Below are positions 41,466 to 52,864 of a stretch of DNA of 64,000 bases, piece after piece. The DNA is taken from positions 372,001-436,000 of the forward strand of contig JARGSG010000005.1 of the NCBI GenBank assembly GCA_030374805.1. The letters run 5' to 3'. The notes beneath the pieces were generated by a model, which saw only the letters and a list, made by a program, of their open reading frames with translations, made no database searches and was not told the DNA's origin. Position numbers and translations under genes: made by a program. Each line of letters opens with the position of its first letter. Position 1 is the first letter of the stretch. This DNA is from Gracilaria gracilis. Taxonomy: Eukaryota; Rhodophyta; Florideophyceae; Gracilariales; Gracilariaceae.

Positions 41466-42853
41466 GGTTGCATGCCAATCAACCAGTTAATGGGATGGAA
41501 AACACCAAAATCACCCCTCGGCGGCACGAAGAATCCTGAGATGTAGCCTTTTGGGCCACAAGAGGAGCTTCCTTGGATGGCATCGGAGAATTCAATGTAA
41601 GAAGGGTTTCTCAAGGTTCTCCGAGAGCGGAAGGTTATCTGCAGAGAGAGCGACTTGTTTCCCGCGAGCATCTTGTTAGCAGTATCCAGATCTGCCACTT
41701 CCAAGTGTGCAAGTCACTGTTGCAGGTGGCTTGCAGCGAGTGATGCTGGTGGTAAGATACCATGCCCTAAGAAGCTGATGGAACTTGTGAGCTCGAGAAA
41801 GACTTTCAATTCGTTACCAGTACATTTGGATTCCTGTTCCTTCTTGCGCGACCTGCTCAAAGGGATGGGTTCAATCGAATCCAGGTATTCCTGAATGTTG
41901 ACGGTAGTCGCGCTATCAGCGGGTTGGTGGATATGGAGGCGAATATAGACTATGTGTCTTCCTAATACGAAGGAGCCTACCGAGAAGCGAGACGATGGTT
42001 GTTTGCGGAATCGTTTGAGATCTCTCATATCTGCAGCAAGAATGAAGTAATCACCGACTTTTGCTATGGCCAAGGTGATTTGAGAGTCGTTTCCACGCTT
42101 GAAGAAAAGTCGAGGGAGCCCTGGAATTTAGTTTATTCCAATGGAGGCCAACCCCTTTTCTACCGTCAGTTTCCATAGTCTGCCTGATTTGGTGATACCA
42201 TAAGCGGGTGCAGTGAATTTCCAGCCCATACTTAGCGAAAATGCCCAAGGAGGTGGAGGGCGGACGTATACTTCTCGAGGAAGGGTGCCTGCTTGTAAGT
42301 AGGCCCTCTTCACATCAACTGAGGCGACCGAGAAGTGGAGAATTGCGGCGATGGAAAGGATAAGTCGACTAATCTGGAACTGCGCTGTCGCGGAGTCTTT
42401 GAGAACAGTATCATTTCCTTTGTCTTGGTTGCCATGGGGAAGTAATGGGCACCTCAGCTTCAGTTTACCTTCCTGGCCATCCGTTTCCACCGAGAAGAAG
42501 TGATGAGAGCTGATGATGTTGTTCTGCGGATGGATGGAGTTGATGTCAATTTCCTCGTGTGAGTTCTTGTAGTCATCCAACTCGGCGCCGATGGCTTTGT
42601 CGACAATCCCTTCGGGGCGAACTACAGTGCTGATTCTGAGACAGTGTTCGTGCCAATGAATTGTTAGATTTATGGGAGGACTTTTGGTCTGAAGACTGTA
42701 AGACGTGACTGGATGTTGGAGTATAAATGAAATTTGTCTTGCCAGTATTCCTGTGTGGAAGGTCTTTGGGCAGAGTGAAGTTTGTGATACCAAGACCCCT
42801 CCAGTTGGATGCCTTGGCGAGAAGAGATGTGAGAACTGTGGCTTCACGTCCAA
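41466..42853 (-). pseudogene. copia-1 reverse transcriptase
   Basis: Frames 42853-42128, 42073-41714 and 41704-41466 carry copia RT: HFSVASVDVKRAYLQAGTLP (first Asp), REVYVRPP, MGWKFTAPAYGITKSGRLW, VGDYFILAADM (where YVDD would be), then the connection domain (DLDTANKMLAGNKSLSLQI, INWLIGMQP). Two frame changes, the aberrant catalytic segment and the insertion at 41465 make it dead. Confidence 0.7.
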
Positions 42854-43450
42854 TTTCTATTTCTGGATGTTGACGTTTGGACGACTTTTGGCACGCGAAA
42901 AATGATTTGGAAGTGTTCTGAAGTGTTGCCCGTCGAACAAGCTCTATACTTCTTTTGTCGAGGATAAAGCGACTGCTTCCAGGTTGGGATCCGCTGTACT
43001 ATTTTGTAATCCACTGGTGGTGGCGGTGGTGGATCGTCTGGGAGGGGCTGTGCCTCAATTGGTAAGAGAAGGTGGTCCTCTGGTGTTAGAAAAAGGTTAT
43101 CGGGGTCCAACGCTTCTTCGTCGACGATCAAATACGAATTCGGGAAGATGAAATCCATTTTGTCGAGTTCTTGAAGCAGGGAGGAAAACAGAGCTTTTAA
43201 GATATCCTCGTACGCTGCTCTAATTAGTGTACCAGAAAGTTTGTGGTTTGTGGAGTGAATTGCGAAGTGGCGATCTTTGTCGTGAACAAAAGCAACCTCC
43301 CACTTGCCAAATTTGGGCCTCCATTTGAAGAACTACACCCTATCTCTTTGTGAGAGGTCTTGTGGTTGCAGTGTGATTGGCGTTCGATCTTTTTGTAACA
43401 AACGAGGTGCCCTCTGCGCCTGTTGTTACTTGTTGGCAATGATTATTTGG
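42844..43450 (-). pseudogene. copia-1 integrase C-terminus and RT linker
   Basis: A frame with WRPKFGKWEVAFVHDKDRHF (the beta-rich C-terminal module after copia integrase) runs into an acidic/proline linker (LPIEAQPLPDDPPPPPPV) that precedes RT. At least one frame change near 43330. Confidence 0.55.
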
Positions 43451-43476
43451 TTAGAGAGCTGTGATTTGGGAAGGCC

Positions 43477-43990
43477 CTAAATCAATGGTTTGTACCCTTT
43501 AGCCATTTCGAAACTACCCAAGATCTTACTGCCGTACAGAACGTTGCTGAGATATGTTGACCTGGAGAATATGTGGTCGGAGTCGTATTCTATTACCTGA
43601 CTGTTCTGGAAGAAGGCAACGTCTTTCCGAAGAGGTTGTGCGAGGTTTCGAATGACTTCGTTCCTCGGTTCCACAACTCCTATCTTGTTGTGACGCCTTG
43701 CGGGTCGGGGGTTAAAGGCTATGCCAAAGTATCGCAGCATGTTTTCAAATTGAGCGTTGAAAATGCAACGTCAGCGAAGAGAAAGTTCGGTGCTCCATGG
43801 ATATTGATCCAAAGCTTCTCGAAGGATATCGTGGCAGAGTTTATATTTCGGGATTCAACTATGGATATTACTGAGAAGCCTATGGCAGTATCAACGAAAT
43901 GAATGATTGGCTGCCTAGTGAGGCCAGGGATGAAAAAGTACTCAACCTGAACGTTCTCATTGAATTCGCGCAGAATCTTGCCGAAAGATA
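43477..43990 (-). pseudogene. copia-1 integrase core
   Basis: Frames contain FVDTAIGFSVISIVESRNI and FEKLWINIHGAPNFLFADVA (D...D region) and, after a frame change, RHNKIGVVEPRNEVIRNLA (the Glu region). Same order as in the Ty1/copia integrase. Confidence 0.6.
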
Positions 43991-44060
43991 TCTTGCGGAA
44001 GTTTTGGGGACGATCGGTTTCTTTGCATCATGGGCATTTTTGAACTCTTACCCGCAGCGC

Positions 44061-44720
44061 TTACGATAGAACAGGGTTCAGAACACCATCTCTTTCACAG
44101 AGCCTGGTCATATCGTCGACATGGAGATGAGTGTATCCGTGGAGCTTCATTGCGAATCTCTTCAACGCTTTGCCGTCCTTTAACTTTTTGCCCAGTAAAC
44201 TTCTGGAAAAGATTCGTGATGTTAGAGATCTCTGTGCAACAAAGAATGACCTGGATGCTTTGGTTTTCGATGGCACGACGAGGAGGTACGTTGGAACAGC
44301 TTCAAGATCATGCGGAATGGTTTTCTCAGTGTTTGGCTCTAACGAAATCTCTTTATAAGAGAGGCCTTGTACCCCAGGAGTGATCATTAAAAGGTTCTCT
44401 GGTCCAAATTCGTACGAATTGTGACACATTTCGTTTACCAAAAGTAGAAAAACGTATCCTTCAGTGACGTAGAAGGGAATGAAAGCACGGGTGCCAAACA
44501 TTTCAATGATTTGAAGGCGCTAAATGCCAATAACATTGCGACCCTCACTGCATTCCTTGTCCTAACCGTGTACAAATGGGTCACAGTCCAGCGGGAAAAT
44601 TGTAAGTGGTATACCGAGTGAATCAAATAGGCGTCTGGCAATTTCTTTCCCACCCACGCTTTTCGAGCAACCTGAATCGATTATTGGATTCGGATCCTAT
44701 TCCCCTGTGAGTACCTCAGA
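44061..44720 (-). pseudogene. copia-1 protease and pre-integrase region
   Basis: Near 44690-44640 a frame reads IIDSGCSKSVGGKEIA, the D-S-G active-site loop of copia proteases. The frame 44501-44061 that follows resembles the gag_pre-integrase zinc region (MKLHGYTHLHVDDMTRLCE) at its end. Confidence 0.5.
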
Positions 44721-45039
44721 GCGAGCTCCGGAGGAGCCAAATAGCCTGTTCTTCTCTAGTTGTTATCGGAGCGGGACGAAAAAACGCTGCACTCTCCTTC
44801 TTCTTGTTATTTTCCGTTTTCTTGCCACGCTTTTCTTGTTGCTTAAGCTTCTTAGTCAGAAAGGAGCGAAACTCACATTGATCAGAGCCTCTTTGATGTC
44901 CTACAAGACCACAGTCGAAACCTTGAACCTCTTCTGGATTTCTTCGTTTGCGGTTCTTCTCTGAGATTGGATGGGTGCTCTGCCGGGATTTGTTGACCGA
45001 TTGTCACTTTTCCTTCTGAGATGATGGTCTGGACTAAAC

Positions 45040-45960
45040 TTATGTCCCAAAGTGAACCTCTAGCTTGTTGCTTGCCGGCAAAGCAATCACTTTCCCATCA
45101 AACATTGCATCCAATTGCTTCTTGGATACCTGAGTGTTCTGCTGATTGGGCACTGCCTGAGTGAGGTTGCGCAGGACCGATACAGCATCATCGAGATTCA
45201 CACGAAGGTGTTCCTCGTCCGCTAGAAACAGATTCAAAACAGATGGAATGCTCTAGGAAGTGCCTCCTGTGCCCCTCGAAGCTTGAAATATCAACGAGAG
45301 TTGACGGATGAGAGAAATGCATTCCGATCGGAACTTTCGAAGAGTTTTTGCGTGATTAGACATCTTGTTGAGGGGCAATAGTATTTTTTTGCTCGAGATT
45401 GACAAGCTTGTTGAGGTGTGCTTCAATCTGGTCGAAGGATTTCTTTGGCAATTCTACTGAGATAAGTTCCTCTTCCTTCTGAGAGCGAGTCTCAGCACGC
45501 GTGATTAGTGGAGAGGTGGCATTTATGAGTGTACCGTGGAGATTTGCATTGTTTAGAAGAGTAACTGTGAGAACTTTTCCAATTTGCGTGGACGTAAAGA
45601 CGTTGGCGCGAATGAGATCATTGAAAGCCAAACCTCGGAAGCGAGAAACAAAGACACGGAGATCTTCATTTGACTTAGGACGGCAGGGTGTGACCTTCTC
45701 AAAAAAATTGATGAGCCGAGATACCATAGCGATTGAAGTATCAACTGCAACTACATTGACAATGTCTCAAACTGCTTTGACGGGGTCATCAGTCTGCAGA
45801 TAATTAAGGTAATTGAACAAGCCCTTCTCTTGCGTTTCATCAATCAACGCTTGCTGGTCAACGGGAAGCCCACGTTCATACTAAGTCCTTCCCAATAATT
45901 TGATCAATTTCTTGTACGTGAGATCACTGACTTGGTCATGAGCAGATTTCATGATATCTA
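45040..45960 (-). pseudogene. copia-1 gag
   Basis: Open segments (45960-45730 with two in-frame stops, 45727-45356, 45237-45040) give a helical gag: LTYKKLIKLLGR, LIDETQEKGLFNYLNYLQTD, MVSRLINFFEKVTP, DLRVFVSRFRGLAFNDL, QIEAHLNKLVNLEQ. A related fragment on the plus strand at 46500-46860 shares the RLI..F.....VYRFRG pattern. Confidence 0.5.
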
Positions 45961-46499
45961 TTCATCTTTTGACTCTTTTGCGCCAATTAAGTAGTTCTCA
46001 GTCGGGAACAAAGAAGGAATGGTCTGCGAGATTGCGCTCATGTAAGATTTTAATTTTTGGGCCCATAACTGTAGCAAGAGTAGACTAACGACGACGGAGA
46101 TGGAATCTGGATATTGCAGGGAGGTTGTCGGCGGCGCGCAGTGGCGGAGCGTAAGCACTACATGAGGCATAGTCATCCTTGGATGAAGTGAAACAGGCAC
46201 TAACGGAGATGCCTCTGCGTTACTCCGCCGACGTGTCCAGCGCAAGCTCGCAGCTCGATATTTATTTTTTGGCCCCGATCTGGCGTAAAGACAGCTCAGA
46301 GCTGTGAAAATAATCCTACAGAGGTATCTCTCTCTGCATGAGTTGAAACAATTTACATCGGGGCAAGAAATGCCCCGGATAGGATGTACAAGACATTGAT
46401 TACCACAATACGGCTTTTACGTATTGAAAAAGGTCTGCCTTTGGCACGGAACAGTATTGGTGAAGAAGCCCAGGCAAAAATACGCATCGATTTTGCTTT

Positions 46500-46860
46500 T
46501 CTGACCAAACACAGACATTGGAAGAAGTCCTGGACTATGTTGCTCTCGATCCTTTGATTTCTTTGTTTAATCGTCTAATATCTTCGATCAAAAAAGTTTT
46601 AAATTGTCTATGTAAAACGTGCAAAAACCTTCATGCGTTTGTTTATCGCTTCCGAGGCTTTGATTTCAACATCTTATGCACGCCAGTTTCGAATAACCGA
46701 CTCCCCCAGGCGAGGGGTTGGCAATCACGTTGATCATCAACGCAAATCTTTCCAAAAATACTTCTCTCTCAATCGAAGTCCCGTGCTGCTGAGAGGCAGA
46801 TAGGAATCGGAGGAGATCTTTCTCCATTTTCAGTATTGAAAAAGATTGAGAACCCATCTA
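46500..46860 (+). pseudogene. Inverted gag fragment related to copia-1
   Basis: The plus-strand frame VALDPLISLFNRLISSIKKV, then LHAFVYRFRGFDFN, aligns with VAVDTSIAMVSRLINFFEKV and LRVFVSRFRGLAFN of copia-1 gag. It faces the other element head to head, so a second, mostly deleted copy is likely. Confidence 0.5.
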
Positions 46861-48111
46861 TAAAATTGGGTGTGGGATTGCTGAGTTCTGCCGTAAGCAA
46901 AACTGAGACCCGACAATTTTCGCTTTTTGAAAGGGGTTTGAGGGTGTGCTGTTAGATTCACTGTAGTACACCTTAGAAGAATTAGAGATATACGTATTCA
47001 TCAACATTGTGTACATGCTGTAAGAAGGAAAACGGAGAGAAACTAGTACTTGTCTGTCAACAGAAGTTAGGTTCACTATAGTGAACCTTAAATAAAATAT
47101 TAGGGTGGTCGTACACAAAACAATTTGCGACCTATAGAGCACAGAGATATTTGAATTACATTCAGTTTTATATGGGTGTCTACACAAATGGATGGTTATC
47201 ACCCGAAGACTCCTCTATTTTTACAAACAGATCTTTTCTAGAAGACACCGAGCAATACTAACGGAGGTCCAATGGTACGAACCTATGAGAACATATCATT
47301 CAAACAATCTAAAACTTTTACGGAAAATTTCGTGATATGCTGTTCTTGCACGCATGTAACCTGAGATAGAAAAAAAAAGAAATTTGTTAGTCACAGCTGT
47401 CACGTAAACACTACAGGAGCTGTGGTGGCGGATTTATGTAAATGTCCCACTCGGTAGGGACACTCCCCAAAATGTTTTTTTCATATCTCGATCCACATGA
47501 AAGAGCGCAGCTTCCACGCTGCGCTCCCTCTCGATCACCAAACCCACCCCCACCGGTGACGCTGCCGTGTGTCTTCACCGCCCTCCCAACCCCTGCGCGG
47601 CGCATAGGCGCGCTGCCACCATATCTCTCGCGGGTCGGCTGCAGCGCGTTGCCACTGAAGTATATGCAGACTCCCGTTGCGCCGCCACAACATCACAGAA
47701 GGAAAGCGCTGGCGGCGGTGCCCGTGGTGCCGTCGCCATAATGGAAATCACAGGGGGGGACTGGTGCTACGCCGCTTGCTGCTGCTACTATTACTAGCGC
47801 TGATTACTAGTGGTTTGTGGGCGCTATATTCGCGTCCGTCGCTACTACTCGTACTGTTGCTACTGTGGTCGTCGCGCGCGACTGTATCGCTCTGAATGTT
47901 GTCCCGCTGTCGTCGCCGTTACGACTGCTGTGCTGCCGCCGCCAGAGGATTCGCTGCTAGAGCGTCCCGGGCCGCTGCCACCAAAGCGACGGTGCAGGGA
48001 TGCTGTTTCTCGTGCTCCCCGCTTTCTCGCGCTTGAAGAAAAGCGAAAGACAGCAAGCAATTCTTGCATTTACTCAATTCAATGTTCGCAAATTATGGTA
48101 TCATATGAAAA
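46861..48111. other. Intergenic; AT-rich then GC-rich
   Basis: 46861-47440 is AT-rich without genes. 47440-48010 is GC-rich with a Leu-coding run (RRLLLLLLLALITSGLWAL on plus), possibly an orphan membrane-anchor exon, but with nothing after it. Confidence 0.35.
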
Positions 48112-48555
48112 CTAACCAGGAGTAGTTGCGCCCTTACATGGAACTGTGATGCTGAGCCTTAAATACTTAGTATATTTTCGGCGCCAGGAACGCAGAAGAA
48201 GCTCCGTCTTCTGGATTTTGGCGGCATATCGCGATGCTACAAAGGACACCGCATAAGTAGACAGAGGGGATACGAGGAGCATCAGAATAGAGTTGCAGGA
48301 GGCCGACCTCAGCATCAATCGTCTTTTGAACAAGGTCCATGAGAAGCTTTTCGAAGTCATCCAAACGAGAAGACCGAGAAGATTGAGCACTGGGGTCGTA
48401 GTACATATCGTCGGAATCATCATTCTGTTGATAGTGAAGCTAGGCGAAGCCTCTTCAGCTTCGTACTCTATGACGCTGGAACGAAGGCGAAGGACGTCAG
48501 ACCTATTGGTATCTTCATCGGTAAGCTGACGAATGTGACTCGTGGCATCGGTCAT
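48112..48555 (-). pseudogene. Unassigned protein fragment, two frames
   Basis: The ATG at 48555 opens MTDATSHIRQLTDEDTNRSD followed by EYEAEEASPSFTIN. Near 48440 the better frame changes to DDSDDMYYDPSAQSSRSSRL, then DDFEKLLMDLVQKTIDAEVG. Acidic and helical; no family recognised. It may be a gag N-terminus or a small host gene with a frameshift. Confidence 0.3.
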
Positions 48556-49404
48556 GTTGACGGCGGGTAGAGCTTACGCAACGTAGGATGCCAGATCAAC
48601 CTGACCATGGAATCGCACGATCTATATGTATACACACGACGAATGACTACTCTCTGCCCTCTTACCACATATCATGCCTTGATGGACCTAGGCAAGGATA
48701 TACCCATGGTGAGCTGAGAGTAATTGTCACCATACCAAGCTGGCACGGGATGGCTATTGTAATAGGTTATTCATGAACAAGGAATATATATTGATACGAA
48801 AGTCTATATAAACCCCCGAATCGGGGCCTCACAGCTAACTTAACTCGGGCAGACCACTTCTTTTCCACGAACCTCCCCCCAAAAATGGCTACCAGTCCTT
48901 CTTCCTCCCTTCTCAGTCGCCACCCTCCAACTTCCTTAGGTAACCACCCACTACCTTTTAGCACAAACTGTGCCGTTCTTGCCCACAACAATCTGTCTTG
49001 ATTATATAGGTGGTCTGGTCTCCCACCGCCTTTGCTACTACGCTGCAGTGTTTTTACTACGTAAGGCTGGTGTTGGACTGCCGCTCGCATTTTTACTGGA
49101 GCAGTACCGTGTCAACTATAGTTGGTGCTTCCACCGTTTTGCTTCACGCTGGATCTACCGTGCAGCTACCACTGAATCTCTGCATTAAACCGCGAGCTAA
49201 AGCTATTCTGTGGTTCTATGTTGCTCGCGGCGCCGAACTAGTTTGTATAACTGCCGTTAAGGCTGGTGCTTCCGGGCATTTTTGTTCTCTGGGTTTGTCC
49301 CCACCTGCGTCATTTGGTTGTTGCTGTGTCAAAAATGACGTCAACCGGAGCTTTAAAGTTTAATAATAATGACATCTAACATTGCTGGTTTTTCCAAATT
49401 CTAG
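48556..49404. other. No clear gene; a possible small plus-strand gene near 48884
   Basis: An ATG at 48884 (MATSPSSSLLSRHPPTSLG) is followed by GTAACC, and short frames run to 49363, but I could not join them into a convincing protein. TATATAAA at 48804 could be its TATA box. Confidence 0.25.
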
Positions 49405-49689
49405 TGTGCTAAAATAGGAGTGTAAGTGCGCGCGGGGGAGGGAGCGCGCGAGGAAGAAGTAAAGTAGAAATTGTAGTTGATAGTGAGGATGATGAACCGA
49501 GGAGAAGCCGAACTTCTCGGTTCACCCCGCTTTTATAGACATTGCGCGTTTCCCGAATGGAAAACGCGCAATGCATTCTACTATCTAGAAGGCCACGCAA
49601 CTGTCAGTCCGACAGTTGCGTGGCCACACAGCTGCATTTAAGTATCAGACTCCCGACGTGGAGGCTGATAATTTGCACTTGTTTCCACA
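49405..49689 (-). repeat. 3' LTR of copia-2 with hairpins around a TATA box
   Basis: Contains TATAAAAG (minus, 49530-49537), a perfect palindrome with 15-bp arms at 49591-49625, a 12-bp arm palindrome at 49540-49573 and a third near 49497-49522. It lacks the MITE present in the other LTR. Confidence 0.95.
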
Positions 49690-49726
49690 CTCGATCTCTT
49701 TCTAAAGTCGTAAGAGACGATGCATA

Positions 49727-51166
49727 CTATAGATTTCTAACTACCCATTGTTCCGTAGGATGGGCAACTTTGTTATCTTGCATTATCGTATCCAAAACAT
49801 GATTTCCCGTGAGTTTTGTAAAAACGTCCGCGGGATTATATTCTGAGCGCAAAAAACCAACATCACAAATGCACTTTGATTCGTAGCCCTCTCGAACAGC
49901 GGCAATGTCAATCATCAACCTCCGTTCTGCGGTAGTAGAGGACTTGGTTATAACGTCGAACAAACTTTTGGAGTCGGTAAACATACGCAACGGCAATTCC
50001 TTACCAATCATTTCCTCTATGTCCGTTTTCAAAGTGAAGGCAAAATCAAAGGCGTCTGCAAAGGCGTAAATGTCTCCTCCCAATACGCTTTTGACGACTC
50101 TTCTGCTATTATAACTTGCATAATGAAGAACGTTGCAGTTATCGTGCTCGTCTGCGAGAAGCACTATATAACCGAGCTGTGAAGTAAGGTCTCCATTATT
50201 GGCAAATGATGAGTCAGCGTAAACCCTGAGGCAAAGACTGTCGAAGTCAAGGTTCCTGAAAGAGAGTATTTTGTTGCTCTTGCCTTTGAGAAAAGGAACC
50301 GAATTGTTAATTAGTTTTCCATAGTCCTTCGGTTTTTTCTGAAACATTTCTTCGGTTACTTGCGAGAGTTTGTTCACAATGAAGCAGATGTCTGGGCGTG
50401 AGTTACATATCCAAGCTAATTTGGCTCTAAGCGATCTAAATGTTGCAAAACTATCGTCTGGCAGTGTTTCCAATTTATCCACATATTCCTTTTGACTTGT
50501 GGTGAACCCATTTGGTCCCTTTTTGATGTTCATTTCTGAGAATTTGAAGTTATCGAATTCTCTGGCTCTGGATTCGAAACGTTTGAGTGATTTGTTTGTG
50601 AGTTCGAGAAATTGCTCGTTTCCAGATAGGAGTGAATCATCGACGTAGGTTCCAATCAATCCACCAAGTTTCTTGTCGAATTTTCTGTGGAAGAGTGAGA
50701 TATCAGATTTAGCCTGTGTAATTTCGAGTTCATCCTTTAGGTGTTCCAACATTGTTCTATTCCAATAGTCTCCGGAGTCCGGGAGGCCGTAGAGAGGTTT
50801 CAGCAGCTTCAAAGCAATGTTTGGAGGCATTTTGAAGTCTGCTGATGGTTTTAAATATACTTCTCTCTCCAGTTTCTCGTTGCTTTGTAAGTATGCCTGG
50901 CTTACATCGTGGCTCCAGATTTTAAAACCAAAAATGGCGGATAAACTGAGAATAGTTCTAATTGAACATTTTCTAATAGTTGTCGAATTATGAATAAGGA
51001 TGTTTTTGTCCTTATCCCGATGTTGTTGGGCAATGAATCGAGCTTTGTAAAGCTTCTCAGGTGTCCCTTTGTTCTTTATACTAAGAGCGAAGCGTTCTCC
51101 GAGTATATTGGCGTTCGGTGGGATGTCTTCAATCTTGACCGTTTTCCAAGTTTCCCTTTTGTGCAA
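49727..51166 (-). CDS. copia-2 reverse transcriptase and RNase H
   Basis: A 479-codon uninterrupted frame. RT: FKIWSHDVSQAYLQS (first Asp), LKPLYGLPDSGDYWN, IGTYVDDSLLSG (YVDD catalytic pair), FATFRSLRAKLAWICNSRPD (thumb). RNase H: RVYADSSFANNGD, KSVLGGDIYAFADA (acidic position, Asp where Glu is usual), LRMFTDSKSLFDV, RSEYNPADVFTKL. It makes cDNA from the element RNA. It ends 38 bases before the 3' LTR. The frame begins with an alternative codon and probably continues from the integrase frame after a short break (51166-51293). Confidence 0.9.
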   Translation of the reverse strand: MHKRETWKTVKIEDIPPNANILGERFALSIKNKGTPEKLYKARFIAQQHRDKDKNILIHNSTTIRKCSIRTILSLSAIFGFKIWSHDVSQAYLQSNEKLEREVYLKPSADFKMPPNIALKLLKPLYGLPDSGDYWNRTMLEHLKDELEITQAKSDISLFHRKFDKKLGGLIGTYVDDSLLSGNEQFLELTNKSLKRFESRAREFDNFKFSEMNIKKGPNGFTTSQKEYVDKLETLPDDSFATFRSLRAKLAWICNSRPDICFIVNKLSQVTEEMFQKKPKDYGKLINNSVPFLKGKSNKILSFRNLDFDSLCLRVYADSSFANNGDLTSQLGYIVLLADEHDNCNVLHYASYNSRRVVKSVLGGDIYAFADAFDFAFTLKTDIEEMIGKELPLRMFTDSKSLFDVITKSSTTAERRLMIDIAAVREGYESKCICDVGFLRSEYNPADVFTKLTGNHVLDTIMQDNKVAHPTEQWVVRNL

Positions 51167-51292
51167 ACCCTCGATCTCTTTTTTTCTTGCCGCCTCAAAC
51201 TGCGGAAGATGCTTGCGGGGATCTCTTGGTTGGAGAATTTCCGTAATGTGGGTTGGAAATTCTTCTGGAGAGCTAAAATCGGAGAAAAACGA

Positions 51293-52111
51293 TTAGAGTA
51301 TGTCGATATAGGAAGGAGATTGAGTCTCTGTTTCAGAACTGTTGTCTTCAATGTAGGGTTTGACCTGAGTGACGTTGTGTTGGACTTCGGAGCCGTTGCG
51401 ATCGATGAAGATTTGTTTGTTGTCAATCTTTGTGATCTTGTACGGTCCGGTCCAAGGGGGTGTAACGTCTTCACGATACACAAGGACCTTCTGACCGACT
51501 GTAAAGTCGATTTTGGTGACCCCAGGGCTTCTACAGTTCAATGTGGTACGGAGTCTAAGTTCATTAGAGATAGTCTCCATTTCGTGGCGAGCTAGCGTCA
51601 ACGCTTCCATGCGTGCGTGCTGGTCTGGCAGCTTAGATGCGACGCCAGGGAAACGAGGAAGTACTCCGAACACCAAGAGCGAAGGGACGAGGCCTTCTGG
51701 GTTCATGGTGTCGTTCATAGCTTTGAGGGCAAGGTTGAGTGCCAGTCTAAAGTCAAAGTTAGGTCGTTCGTGTCGAACCTTAGTGTAGATTTTGCGAAGA
51801 GGGTCGTGGTATCTCTCTCCGGAACCAAGTGAGTTGTGGCTTTCGACCCCGGAGAGGGAGAATTTGACACCGTTCTCTTCCATAAGAGTCTGCCAACGTG
51901 GGGAGGTGAAGACCGAGCCCTGGTCGCAGCGAATGGAGTCAGGAAAACCGGTGTAAATTGTTGTCCAGCATTCAAGGAATGCGTTGCAGACAGAATCGAG
52001 GGATTGGCCATTGACAAAAACGGCGGGGCTGAAGTGCGTTCGAAGATCGACGTCGATTATGGCTCTTTGATTAATGAACATTAGATCTAGAGATAACTCT
52101 CGGTTGAACAC
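51293..52111 (-). CDS. copia-2 integrase
   Basis: 272 codons. Core: ELSLDLMFIN (D1), SIRCDQGSVFTSPRWQTLM (D2), HNSLGSGERYHDPLRKIY (Glu; usual N is replaced by S/G-x-G-E). The C-terminal part has TVGQKVLVYREDVTPPWTGP, then NVTQVKPYIED, a small beta-barrel similar to the GPY/F module that is more usual in gypsy integrases. The N-terminal zinc finger is in the preceding frame, beyond an in-frame stop near 52230. Confidence 0.8.
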   Translation of the reverse strand: MFNRELSLDLMFINQRAIIDVDLRTHFSPAVFVNGQSLDSVCNAFLECWTTIYTGFPDSIRCDQGSVFTSPRWQTLMEENGVKFSLSGVESHNSLGSGERYHDPLRKIYTKVRHERPNFDFRLALNLALKAMNDTMNPEGLVPSLLVFGVLPRFPGVASKLPDQHARMEALTLARHEMETISNELRLRTTLNCRSPGVTKIDFTVGQKVLVYREDVTPPWTGPYKITKIDNKQIFIDRNGSEVQHNVTQVKPYIEDNSSETETQSPSYIDIL

Positions 52112-52194
52112 GACGCCGTGGGGAAATGATACTTGAAAGCTTTGGGGTTTCGGGGTGAAACGCTGACAAGTTTTGCAAGCTTGGGTGACTGCTT

Positions 52195-52685
52195 CTAGTA
52201 ACTCTCTTGTGGCCTTGTTGGCGTCTTCGGGTTAGGCCCTTTTGATGAGATTAAAGAGTTTTCCGGTTGAGGGGTGGTAAAAATGAAGATGTAGTTTCCG
52301 GATTTCAGCTTTAGTGAAACTGATGTCAATGAATTCGTTCCAATCGAGGTAGAGGTGACCAAACTTGCGTGTGATTGGCATATTCCAGCCTCTGGTGCAA
52401 ACCAGTTGGTTAGTAACATTGTTGACATAGATTCTCTCGTGGTCCATGAAGTTGAGGCCAGGAAGAAGCGGAATGTTGGCGTCGATGACGTCAACGGAGA
52501 GCTTCAAGATACGTCCGTTGGGGGGCGTGTATTCGGATTGGAATGTTACCAATCGGCTTAAAAATTGTGTTACCGAGACGGTATCTCAGGCGCGACTTGT
52601 GGTGCTTAAAGCGGATGTCAACTGACTTGCAGTAGGCGCGGGCCCGCTGTAGTCCGATGATGCTTCGTTGGGCTCCGGTGTCCAA
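52195..52685 (-). pseudogene. copia-2 protease and pre-integrase zinc region
   Basis: The frame near 52685 has CLDTGAQRSIIGLQRA (D-T-G-A protease loop) and PLLPGLNFMDH (equivalent of the closing motif). The frame to 52232 ends LHLHFYHPSTGKLFNLIKRA followed by a TAA, after which CKTCQRF supplies the second half of the HHCC finger. The stop and frame changes break the polyprotein. Confidence 0.65.
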
Positions 52686-52864
52686 GCATGCGCCATTGAA
52701 ATGCTCCGTGGGGGCCTTGTCCGCGATGGTTGAAACATCGCAAGCAAGAACTTCTATCGGTGGCTTTTTGTACTTATTTCTACTACAACGTTTACCAGCT
52801 ATCTTACGTGCTACTTTGGGGAATAGGGTCGGAACTCTATTGGAGAAGGCAACAGAGTTCCCGT

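Larger units (their letters stand above)
34914..46245 (-). mobile_element. Old copia-type retrotransposon (copia-1), split by a tyrosine-recombinase element
   Basis: Minus-strand order from right to left: gag (45960-45040), protease (about 44680), zinc finger/pre-integrase (44500-44060), integrase (43990-43225), linker, RT (42853-41466), [5.9-kb insertion], RNase H (35531-35138). Integrase before RT is the Ty1/copia order. Many stops and frame changes. LTRs were not identified, so the outer limits are approximate. Confidence 0.75.
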
